From the NCBI RefSeq assembly GCF_010093595.1, contig NW_022985445.1, positions 1,337,787 through 1,401,786 on the forward strand: a stretch of 64,000 bases of DNA. Reading direction: 5' to 3'. The notes under the pieces are model-generated. The model made no database searches and was not told the DNA's origin. It worked only from the letters and a program-made list of their open reading frames with translations. The translations under genes and the position numbers were made by a program. Below, one piece after another: positions 1 through 9,573 of this stretch. Positions within the stretch are counted from its first letter, which is position 1. Every line of letters starts with the position of its first letter. This stretch comes from Mytilinidion resinicola. Taxonomy: Eukaryota > Ascomycota > Dothideomycetes > Mytilinidiales > Mytilinidiaceae.

Positions 1-1728
1 TTCGATTGACTCTCTATACCCTTTTCCTTTTCTTGGCTTCTCTGCCACTTGCATTCTCAGACAGGCTTGATGGGGGCCGGACGGGCGGCTTATCAGCGTG
101 GACGGGATTGTCACGGACGAAGCGATAGATACCTAATACCCCTCTCTTAATCAATTCATGATATTCACGGACTGCATTTTTCTTGACTTGTTTGATTTCA
201 AATGGCTAGCATGAAACTGTTAGCACGTGACTGTTAGAAAGCTTTCTGTTCCGAAGCTCGAGGCCTCCAGCTACCCCTCGCGCCTGTCTCTCACTCACAC
301 TCTTGGCCCATAACGCTTCATCCACACGGCCTCTCTCCATCTTCGTGTGATGGGACCATCGTCTTAATACCTACAAGCTGACGTCGAACGAATCGCCAAT
401 CTCAATCGAACACTCACCTCACAGCGTCGTCCATCTAGCGCTCTAGATCTAAACCCGCCGCTCTTCTTTCAACATTCAAAGAAGAATCCCATTCCCCACA
501 CCCTCCCTAATCCCGCCTCACCGCCGCAGACCCAACAAATGGAACACCAAGTACTTTCCAGCGTCTTCCAGGCCTCGTTGAGATCCGAAAAAACTTCCCT
601 CACAACAGCGCCGCCAACCAACCCCGCCCAGCGTCAGAAAGAAAACATCCCAGACCTCCGCCTTTCGTGGATACGCCATTCGCTGGGCAGGCAGGATTTG
701 CGGGGGAGGTGTCTGGCGAGCACGGGATTTGATCCAGGACGCGCGAACGCTGCTGCGCTAGTACTGTAGCTTGCTTTCTCAATTTCCCGGGAGAGTCGTT
801 GTTTTTCCTTTCTTAGAGAAAAGGGAGAAGAACAAGGCGCAGTGCCCATAAACCCGACCACCTTCTTGCTTCTTCCTCCCCCTTCCCGTGTTCTACCTAG
901 TGTCCTCCCCTGGCATTTCAGCGGGCCCTAGTCCCCGGGTCCCCCTTAAGCCATCGACCTCCCTGCCTCCCGAGTGCCAACTCGCTCAGCATGTGTCGTC
1001 CCACGTGCCCCACCCCTCTTGGCATATAAACGCGCAGCTCATGGGATTCTTTTTCGAAGCAGACGTGCGCTGGTGTTGGCGCGGCTGGGCGACTTGAAGT
1101 GTTTTGCAGATATCGTGGTTGCGGTGGCTTGAGTGTAAACCTTGAAAGCTCTGGCTGGAGATGGAGTGGTGGCGGTGGGAGGAGGGGGACCAGCACGACG
1201 TAGATAGAACCCAGATAGTGGAGAGAGGCGGGCGGTGACTCAACAACCGTCAAAGGCACTATGCAATGGGTGGTGGTGGGGTGGAAGGGGATCAAACCCA
1301 GCAAATTTCTCCATGCGCAACTTGTGGCAGGTTCCACAGCGTACGACACTCACCCCTCCTCTCTTTTCGAACATGATCACGGCTTTAGTCGAAAGAAAAA
1401 GCCCCTCTAGAGTCGGTAAACGGACTAGAGCAGGATCCAAGTTCCAAGACGAAAAGATTAGAGATACGATAGGGTATATTACTCACTTTCTTTCCGAACG
1501 CCAAGGTCCGCAGAAAGGCAAGACAACTAACGAGATCAATGCGAACCAGCCAGCCCCTTTCCCAGATCCGATCCGAATCTCTCCCAAAAAAGAGTACCCT
1601 CCCAGTAGACCTACACAAACTCCGCCCTTAGTCAACACCAATGCACCCAACACATGAGGTATATACATAAAATTCCAGAATCATTACCAGCGGTCTTTTC
1701 TCTCCTGCTACCAGAACTACAATGAGGT
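1..1728. other. Non-coding or unresolved left flank
   Basis: No protein family is recognisable here. A pyrimidine-rich leader followed by an ATG in a favourable context (A at -3) occurs at 539, but the frame (76 codons, 539-769) has low-complexity composition and no conserved look. A longer frame at 1235-1657 is rich in polar residues and equally unconvincing. The stretch 1100-1728 probably holds the 3' flank of the minus-strand MARVEL gene that ends at 1729. A transcript with introns cannot be excluded. Confidence 0.4.
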
Positions 1729-2769
1729 TCAGTGCCGCCCTTGCTCAGCACTCACCTCCGAGAACCCCTGCGGCGGCGCCTGATACCCTGTCTGCATCAT
1801 CTGGGCGGGCTGCGGCGCCGGCGAGGGGATCGGCGAGGGCTGGTACGGGGCTTCGTGGGCTTGGGTCTGGTAGCCATACTGCTGCTGTGGGGGCGGGGAC
1901 TGCGATGGATGCGGGTACGCGGACGCGGGGCTTTGGTAGGCCGTCTGCTGCTGGAACTGTTGTTGTTGCGGCGCCGCGTATTGCTGATATTGCTGCTGCT
2001 GGTAGTTTGGCGCGTATTCCTGCTCCTGCTGGGGAGCCAGTTGCTGCAGCTGTTGGTTGGTGACAGGGTTGTAGGTCACGCCGTTCATGACGTGCGACTC
2101 GCCCTTCTCGACGGCGTGCGGCGACATGGGCGCGCCGGCTGCGCGGTGCTTCTTGAGGCCGATGGCGTGGATGGCGAGGGTGAGGATGAAGAGGAGCCTG
2201 GGTGGGTTTGTCAGGTTTGTGTGCGTGCGTGGAAGGGAGATTATGTGGGGAAGACTGACATGTTCAAGGCGGAGAGACCAGCGCAAGCGCTCATCATGTC
2301 GAGATAGCCATATGTAGCCACAGCGCGCTTTTCGAGGTCGCGCTTCCGGTAGCAGATTCCGCCGTAGCCGTAGTTCACGCATCCGTTTATCGTGGTCGGG
2401 TACTTGAAGGATGTCCTAGTGGCTGCGAGATCGGCCATGGAGGCGAGCCAGAAGATAGCGGCGAGGATGTCGAGCGCGAGGACGGCCCAGTAGTTGTAGG
2501 CAGAGTGGAGGGATGCGATTCTCGACGTAGCGACCGAGTATCCTACGATGATGAATGTTCCCAGACTCTATCAAGACGGTATTCAGTTAATGCGCATTGA
2601 GAGACGTTTGTAGAGCTCTTACAGTGATAAGAGACAGGATAAACGCTCCGAACGCAACCCAGTAGATTCCATATGCCGACATGCCCAAGATCGCAACAGC
2701 TAAGACGACCTGGAGGCCTCGGACAATGATCGTCCATTTGGGAGAGTCCACCACGTGGGAGGCAGTCAT
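1729..2769 (-). CDS. MARVEL-domain membrane protein with Gln/Pro-rich tail
   Basis: Spliced model: exons 2623-2769, 2260-2567 and 1729-2197 (307 residues). Introns 2568-2622 and 2198-2259 have GTAAGA/GTCAGT donors and a CTGAC branch in the second. The first 170 residues hold four hydrophobic segments, in the order expected of a MARVEL fold: about 14-35, 40-60 (continuing across intron 1), a pair around 70-100, and a last one just after intron 2 (starting LLFILTLAIHAIG). A Cys-containing loop (NGCVNYGYGGICY) sits between helices 3 and 4. The last 120 residues are Gln, Pro, Tyr and Ala rich and probably cytosolic. MARVEL proteins sit in membrane-apposition domains such as eisosomes or secretory vesicles; this specific role is inferred from the family only. 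The start at 2769 is the first ATG of the hydrophobic frame. Confidence 0.85.
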
Positions 2770-4640
2770 GGTGGGATTGGGTATCGGGATTTCAACGAAG
2801 GAGGAGTATATTATGGAACAGAATAGAGGACGAAGACAACTAGGTATAGAGACTGGGAAACGTATATGTACTGTACGATACGAATGAACCTACCGGGAGA
2901 CGTCGGACGTCGCAAAAGCTTTATACAGGCGCCCGATTCAGCCCCTAGAAATGCGGGAACGCCATGTATGAACCTTTGTGCGCCGGCGCAACGCCCAGAA
3001 CACGAACACGGCCAGCGCTACACCGGCAGAAGTTGGCGATGCTTGGCACAGCGGAGCTATCGATGCAAGGAGCGGCAGAAGTACCCAATAGAAGGCGCCT
3101 CGTGAGGCTGCTGCAGTCGCACAGCCTCAACTCCTGTGGCCGAAGCCCGGTTCCAGGGGGTACGGCTGAGCCCGTCGACGCCCAAAGCGGCAAAGACAGC
3201 AGAGGGCATGGCCAAGCGAGCCCGAAAGCGTTTAAGCATGCACCGAACTTGCTTGGAGAAGAGGCTGAGGCATAGGGCGCGCTTAATTACTTTCGATTGA
3301 CCGGTCGTCGGGCTCGGCTGTGGCTGCATGCTTTGAGCGCATGTGTCTCTGCGGTGCACTCATCGTCGGACAGCGAACGCTATTGCTGTAGCACTATTTG
3401 GAGGCCCACTCGGCGTGGGGAGGTTGATGATGTGTTCGAGGAACCCTGAAAAGTCCTTGAAGAAGACAGGGGCATTGCTTGGGGTGGTTTGGATCTGGCC
3501 CGAACTGGAGCCGTCTCGAAAGCTGTCAATATAACGTAGTGGCTGGGCAGCGTTTGAGTTGAGAAGCCTTCAGCCTTTTCCTCGTCTTCCTTGTCTGGGA
3601 CGTGCTTGGGGCTTCAGTACCGCTCCCCCGAGTGGTTGAAGCTTTCACCAAGCATATCCAGAGTCCGCAGTGGCATCGAGTGACGTCCCCTGTCCCTGCG
3701 TCAAAAGCGTCTCTAGCGCCGGGAGCCTCGCTTGCCCCTGAACTGCTCGAAGGATTGACGCATCTGGTTGTTGGCTGAGCACGAAGTCGGCCTGCCGGAA
3801 ACGACCTCGGGAGAGTTCAGGGCTTCGGAGAGCATGGCGCGGTGAGCGGAGACGCCGAAAATGCAGCACTGTAATGATGAATACTATGAGAACAAGACGC
3901 AGATGCCCATTTCTTTAAGTGTGCGTTTGTTCGGGGCAATTCGGCCTGGAGTGTAAGTGGAGATCCCCCGCATTTCCTCCCTTTCGCAGCGACGAGTTCT
4001 CCAGACATCCAACATCTCTCGAGGAAGGACCGCTTATCAATTTGTACGTAACAAAGGGATCTAATCTCTTGGCCTGCTCGAACTAGGTCCACACAAGCTG
4101 CTTAGCCTCGCGAAAAACACAGGCGGTACAAAGGTATGGTGGCAGTGCAGATAGTTCATGGCTCCACTATGACGGCAAGTCTTGAAATGCATTCTTTTAA
4201 GCCAACCTTTTTCTTGTGGCTATCTGGTATGCTCAGAATCATCTTTCGATTGCTCGCAAAGCTATGTACATTTACGTATGCTTGAGACGTCTACAATGAC
4301 CGATCAATTACACAGCTATTAACCAGACACGGAAGGAGATCTAAGGAGGTTAGAGAATGCGAGGAACTTTTGAACGAGGAAATCTTGAAGCTGAACTATC
4401 TCCTATAGTAAAAGCAGCACAAGATGAAGAAGAACCCATCGGAAGAGAAAAAAATATTTGGGAGCGAGCCCAGCGAGTTTAGGTACGTACTCCCTACCAT
4501 CCCAAAATGATGCATGCAATCCTGTTACTCATTCAAGTCTCTAATGCGTCTATGTTATTGAAACCCACCCATGCAAAACCCCCGATGCAGCCTTACAATG
4601 CCCGTCATCCAATGCGTCAGCCAAAATCATGCAGCCAGCC
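2770..4640. other. Intergenic region, no gene recognised
   Basis: This 1.9-kb stretch separates two minus-strand genes. Frames on both strands at 2964-3359 and 3645-4092 overlap each other antisense, are Arg/Ser/Leu rich and match no family I know. The right part (3 of 4 hundred bases before 4640) should contain the 3' untranslated region of the Izh3-like gene; the left part should contain the promoter of the MARVEL gene. I see no tRNA, repeat or mobile element. Confidence 0.5.
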
Positions 4641-6204
4641 CTAATAAGCCGAACAAAATACGTTCGCTCTTTCGAAAGCCTGCGTAAAAAGGGTCTGCAT
4701 AGCCGCATAATGAAACAGAATGCCGCCCAGTACTGCACAATGCCATATGTTGTGGCTACCGCCCACATAATCAAACATTCCTGGGAACCAGCACTCGGGA
4801 ATCTTGCTGGCGTATAGGATTGCGCCGGTCAAGTAGACGACAATACTCTTGCTGACGGGTGCGTAGAAGGCGAGAGCGACTCCGAGCCCGCGGGACAGGG
4901 CGAGCTGGAAGATAGGGATGAAGCCGGTCGTGGCGAGGGTAACATAGAAGAGCACGCGGGCCCATGCCATGTCTTGGCGATTGAAAGTGGGATGCCAGGG
5001 GAGAATGACACCGCCGATTCCCAAGGCGGCAGTGGTGAGCATGTAAATCCAGCGTGAGACAGGTTCGCAGTAGAAAGCTGTATACTCAGTCGTCATGATG
5101 GATGCGGCCACGAGGAGGGAGATGCCCGTGTAATCAACACAGGCGAAACGCTCGAGGAGAGTTTGATGAGATATGGAGTTCATGGTGTGCCAGATGGTCG
5201 AGCAGACCAGGCATTTAGCTGCGGCGAAGAAAAAGACGGCGGCAATAAAGACGTCGGCGTTGGTGGAGTGGGAGAAGTTCACGCTGGTGGGATAGAAGTA
5301 GAATGCAATGGAGAGGATGATGACCAGGCCGATTGCATGCGACCAGATGTTGAAGAGTTCGTTGTGTAAGCTGAGGGCGGAGCGTACGCAGTCGAGCTTG
5401 CCCTCGTGGAAGCGATAGCCTTTGAGGATGTGTGGGTTTATCCGCCACGGATCGGGGAGGTCTTCGTACTTGATGAGGCCGTGTTCTCTTGCTCGGTCTA
5501 GTGCCCGTTCAACGGCATGTTCAATAGTCTCTCTTGCGTGGCGTGCTTTAGTCAGGCCCTCGTCTACGACTCCCTTCGCCTTGCCGAGCCCTGAGTCGAC
5601 CCGCCTCCAGCCTTCGTCAATGAAGTTGTTGGCAACGGAGCCAATTCCGGCATCACGCATGGCGTACGCTCGTGTCTCAAATTCTCCCAAGAAGGATTCC
5701 ATTAGCCGTACGCCCTCTTGCACTCTCTGCTCTAGCGTCTCTTTCTTCGTCAGCGCTTCCTTGTAACGCTCTTCCAGCGTATCCACCAGCACATTCGCCC
5801 TCCGCCTCCCCGCGTCAATGACACCATCGGATATTTTGGAACACGATTCGCGGACAGCCAGGAGAGTCGAGTATGCGCGTTCAATACCAGCGTCGATATT
5901 CAGCTGTCCGTAGGGCTCTAGGAAGTCTAGCCGGCGGCCGAGTTCTGCGAGGAAGCGATCGACCTGAATACGACAATTAGCGACCGCGCAACGCCAATTG
6001 ACGCATAGGAGCACGTACAATCACCTGCATGTCGTCAGGGTCGACTGTCCATGGGTGTGCATGATCAGTATGGTATGAGGAGTGGCGCCGCTGTTTGTCA
6101 GTCTCGCGAGAGAAGGTGCCGTAGTTGGAGCGGTTGGAGCGGTCGGAACGCAAAACGGGCTCCTCGTAGGACTCGGTCATGACTGCGGTAGAATAGCACG
6201 CCAT
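4641..6204 (-). CDS. IZH3: Izh3-like PAQR/haemolysin-III family membrane protein
   Basis: Exons 6025-6204 and 4641-5963 give 500 residues; the intron 5964-6024 starts GTGATT and ends CAG. The N-terminal half (about 1-230) is hydrophilic and helical, a long extension typical of fungal Izh3 rather than the short Izh1/2/4. The C-terminal half carries the PAQR core: a KGYR-type entry motif, HNELFNIWSHAIG, then seven hydrophobic segments with the conserved zinc-ligand positions (SHQT region histidine S-x3-H, and HNIWHCAVLGGILFH near the end, HxxxH). Yeast Izh proteins affect zinc and sterol homeostasis and are ER or plasma membrane proteins related to adiponectin receptors. Two in-frame ATGs lie at 6204 and 6180; the second begins MTESYEEP and could be the true start. 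The N-terminal exon is Ser/Arg rich. Confidence 0.92.
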
Positions 6205-6615
6205 GACCGCGATATAAGCAGGGCGTTGGAGACAGATAGCCAGGCACGCGTGACTTATACGTCGTGAGGGGTGTCCGCGTGCGGTGTTCTGCTAATTGAG
6301 GCGGCTGCTGAGAGGGAGTGGGTTCGCCGGAAGCGGTGATTGGGCGCAAGCCGCTGCAAGAGGAAGATATGTACAGCGCGACTAAAACGAAAGCGACGTT
6401 GGAGCGATAACCGTAAGGACCGGAAGGGAATTCGTAGAGGGAGAGAATGCACACGTGTGTATGAGGGTGAGGTGAGTGGAGGTGAAGAGTGGGACTTGTT
6501 GGGCCATGTTCGCCTTCGACAAACGCGGCGGAAGACCGATCGAGACCCTTGCAGACCCTTGCAGACCCTGATGACGACGATCTTGTGCCACTCACGTGAA
6601 AGAGCTTTAGAGTGT
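6205..6615. promoter_or_regulatory. Upstream region of the Izh3-like gene
   Basis: About 410 bases between the Izh3-like start and a transposon insertion. The stretch 6539-6570 contains a short direct repeat of the unit cagacccttg (about three copies). No coding frame here looks real; frames on both strands overlap antisense. Confidence 0.4.
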
Positions 6616-6624
6616 TAGAAAATA
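6616..6624. repeat. Target-site duplication, left copy
   Basis: Sequence tagaaaata directly next to the left terminal inverted repeat; an identical copy lies at 7178-7186 next to the right end. Confidence 0.85.
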
Positions 6625-7177
6625 GATAAGCCTACTCATCACCCCCCATTTTGCTGCATATCACCCCCCTAGAATTAGCCTAGCTCCGGCTCGTAATAAC
6701 TTTGTTCCACTAATTAGGCTGTTGCTTAGGCGATAATATTGTTTAATAACGGGGTTTAATTCACCAAAACAGCACCCGATCTCTCCCCCAGATAAGCCGG
6801 CACCCTAATAGTAACTAAGGGCTCTATTTCCTTAGTCTCCAACAGTCAACCAGCCCTTAAGGATGGCCCTCTGTCTACTCCTAAGGAGGAGGCTGTTTGT
6901 AGTAAAGGAGCCGGTGCAGCATGAGGATATTCGAGTGTGAAACCTTGGTATAATGGTGTATACGACGTTCCTTTCAATCAGCAATTAAGAGGTGGCTATT
7001 TAGGCGCTTTCCGCTTCTAGGAGTTATGTAATTCTTTGCATAATCTGCAAATAAGTAAGCATAATTGGTGGAACAATATTAATACGGGCCAGAGCTAGGC
7101 TAAATCTAGGGGGGGTGATATGCAGCAAAATGGGGGGTGATACGTAGCAAAAAGGGGGGTGATGAGTATGCTTATCC
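6625..7177. mobile_element. Non-autonomous TIR DNA transposon (MITE-like), 553 bp
   Basis: The two ends are inverted copies: the left begins gataagcctactcatcacc and the right, read on the minus strand, begins ggataagcatactcatcacc. Similarity continues inward for about 100 bases through blocks such as tagcctagct and ttgttccac. A 22-bp sub-unit built on CACCCCCC plus TTTTGCT is present twice at the left end and three times at the right end. The interior has no coding capacity. Both flanks carry the direct repeat tagaaaata (6616-6624 and 7178-7186), a 9-bp target-site duplication. A 9-bp duplication with long inverted repeats fits Mutator-like elements; an 8-bp hAT-type duplication cannot be excluded because the shared flank could include a chance base. 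Confidence 0.88.
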
Positions 7178-7186
7178 TAGAAAATA
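7178..7186. repeat. Target-site duplication, right copy
   Basis: Sequence tagaaaata next to the right terminal inverted repeat, identical to 6616-6624. Both copies are still identical, which suggests a fairly recent insertion. Confidence 0.85.
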
Positions 7187-7592
7187 TATAGAGGCACGTC
7201 AAACAGTCGCAAAGCGTTGTGCACCGTGCCTGTATCTAGACTCGACTAGCGCTTGCGTATCGTTTCAACCAGATTTCTAGAAATATACAAACGTGCTTCA
7301 AGCGGCATTAAACGAGTGTACACAGGTAGACATATCCAGATTTTCTAAAGCACGTCGGAGCACCTCGAGCGGCGTCAAACCCCTGTACATAGATAAGCCC
7401 ATGTCCAGATTTCACAAGACGAAGACCTGTTGAGGCGCCTCAAGCAATGATAGACAAGTATAGAAACACTTTTGATTTCATCCTATCCCTGGAAAGATTT
7501 GGGTATCTTTGTTGCAAGTTGTCACAGTAATGTGGCCGTGAAGATCGAATATCTATCAACGCCTGTTTTTGATCCATTTGCCCCATCATCGC
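7187..7592. other. 3' flank of RSA4, no gene seen
   Basis: About 400 bases after the transposon and before the minus-strand RSA4 stop codon. The stretch 7200-7450 contains three diverged short repeats of the kind gcgtcaaac...gtaga/acatag...catatccagat (around 7300-7345 and 7370-7415), perhaps remnants of an older element. No coding frame. Confidence 0.35.
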
Positions 7593-9253
7593 TCAGTTCC
7601 TCCATATCCTGACCTGCTTGTCGCGACCCCCGCTACCCACCTTTTCGCCATCAGGGCTCCAGTCAACAGCATAGACTTCGTCCTTATGTCCGGGTAGGTC
7701 TTGCTTAAGCTTGCCGGTTCGTACGTCCCAAGCTTTGAGCGTCGTGTCTTTGCTTGCTGAGACAAGCAGTCGCGAGTCTGCGGAGAAACAGCATTGATAT
7801 ACTGCAAAAAATGTTAGCAAGCGTAGCAGCTCTTGTTCTTCATGTGAGTATTACCTGATGCCACGTGCCCGCGGAGTGAGAAGAGGAACTTTCCGTCTCG
7901 AGCAGACCATAACTTGACGTGATTGTCAAAACCAGCCGAGGCAACGTAGAAGCCGTCGGGGCTAAATGTGACATGATTGACCTGCTTCTGGTGGCCCGTA
8001 AGCCGGGCAATCGGTTTCCTCGAAGTTAGCGGAGACCAAAGGAAAACTGTAGTATCATCAGACGCAGTGGCCAGACGCTCGACAATCTCCCCCCCTACTG
8101 TGACGGCCTTTTCGAAGCGTTCTTTAGCTTTTGCGACTTTTTCTACCTCATTTCCCGGGACTTTGCCAGTGTGATCGTGGTACCCAGTGCGTAGGGCAAA
8201 TTCTGATGACAAGGCCATATGGTTGATCCAATGAGCGTGGCCAGTCAGAGTGAACTTGAGGGTTTGAGTGGACGCTTCCCATACTTTGACCGTCTTATCA
8301 TGCGAAGTGGTATAGATCAAGCCTGTTCCGCCCCATTTAACACACGTAACGGAGTCCTTGTGGCCAGTAAGGGCAAAATCGATCTTTCTTCCAACAACAT
8401 CCCATATTCGGACTGTTGAGTCTTTTGAGGATGATGCGACTCGAGGGCGCCCCGTTGCTTGTAGGTGGTAGGGCTCCCAGCTCAACGAGTTGACCCATTT
8501 GGTGTGACCTTTCAATGCTGTCCCCAAAGCCTGGCCCGAAGAGGGATCCCACAACCGCACGGTGTTATCCATCGAACCTGTCGCAAGAATGTTGCCTTCT
8601 GGTGACCAAGCTACGGCAAGGACCCATGAGGTGTGGCCTTTGAGGGTATGGACTGGAGTGCCGGTTTCGCAGTCGAATATCTAGGAAAGTCTTAGCAAAG
8701 CGTCTCAAAGTGCGACAAGAATCGTTCTTACTCTTGCAGTATTATCTCCCGCTCCAGTAGCTAATCTCTGTGAATTTGCCGGGGAGAACTGAGCGGTAAG
8801 TATGTTCTCTCCGTGTCCTGATATTGCCGCTGCGCACCGAGAAACTGCTTGTACTCGAAAAACGGCCTGTGGGGCATATTGCAGTGTAACCTCGCTTTCT
8901 GCAGATATCTTGCCGGGTTTGACTAAGGCATTGTAGAGGTCTGAACGGTCACCTAGTGCCTCCCCTCCGCCATCATATGGGGGTCCTCCAGAGGTGTAGA
9001 AGAATCGGTATGGGATGCGGTCATCACCGCGCTCCTGCAGCTCGTTGAGCAGCAATTCGAGGTTCTTGGTGGTCGCATTTGCCAGAGCTATTGATATCAC
9101 AGGCAGGCTGCCAGCTTCACCTGTCGCTTGATCTACGAATCGGACGCGAATTGCGCCTTCGGGCATGTCTTCTGTGACATCGGCCTGTGTCTGAGCAAGG
9201 GCTGCAGCAGCGGTTTTCTGCCGTTTACTGGGGGGCGGGGGGACCGTCGCCAT
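7593..9253 (-). CDS. RSA4: Ribosome assembly protein Rsa4 (Notchless/NLE1 WD40 protein)
   Basis: Exons 8732-9253, 7855-8680 and 7593-7801 give 518 residues, the usual length for this family. Residues 1-25 are basic (KRQK). Residues 30-125 match the NLE/ubiquitin-like domain that the AAA+ ATPase Rea1/Midasin grips during pre-60S maturation. The remainder is a WD40 propeller: repeats such as HGENILTAQFSP, GHTSWVLAVAWSPEG, GHTKWVNSLSWEP, GHKDSVTCVKWGG, GHAHWINHMAL, GHQKQVNHVTFSPDG and GHKDEVYAVDWSPDG, ending VRIWRN. The introns 8681-8731 and 7802-7854 keep frame. The protein acts in the nucleolus and nucleoplasm to release assembly factors from the large ribosomal subunit. It is transcribed divergently from MSH4. 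Confidence 0.96.
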
Positions 9254-9573
9254 GGTAGTTACAGTCGCAAGACTTCAGCGTGTTTGGTGAGATGTGCGAC
9301 GTGGAGGAGTGTGAGAAATTGAATCCTGGAAAAGGTTCAGCCCTACGAGCCAAGATTTCGGGACAGTGGACCGTTTAGCCAGGCCCAAGTGACTAAACTG
9401 GGCCTGACTAAACGGGCCACAGCGCACGGCCGTTTTGCTCTCACGTTGACGGTGTCTGGGGTCCTCCCGTCTGGCATCCACACTCTCAGCCGAATGTCTC
9501 GGATGAGAGGCCAATTTGAACCCCTCGGAAGAGGCCACTGATTTACACTCACAAAACAGGCACACTAATAAAC
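9254..9573. promoter_or_regulatory. Bidirectional promoter between RSA4 and MSH4
   Basis: A 320-bp divergent intergenic region. It contains a strong palindrome at 9366-9420 (listed separately), placed roughly midway between the two start codons. No TATA box is obvious on either side. Confidence 0.6.
9366..9420. repeat. Imperfect inverted repeat (22-bp arms, 11-bp spacer)
   Basis: The left arm core is CCGTTTAGCCAGGCCCA (9371-9387) and the right arm core is TGGGCCTGACTAAACGG (9399-9415): complementary over 17 bases with one mismatch. The arms extend outward by GTGG/CCAC with one further mismatch. The spacer repeats the ACTAAAC element once more. It could be an operator-like site or the footprint of a small element. 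Confidence 0.85.

Noticed and set aside
718..1300. Two tRNA-like stretches (TTTGATCC near 727 and GGATCAAACCC near 1289) resembling T arms
   Set aside because: Neither has a matching T stem, acceptor stem or A box at proper distance; the loop lacks the TTC start.
1235..1657. 140-codon plus-strand frame
   Set aside because: Low similarity to any known protein pattern, overlapped by antisense frames, no convincing promoter or splice context.
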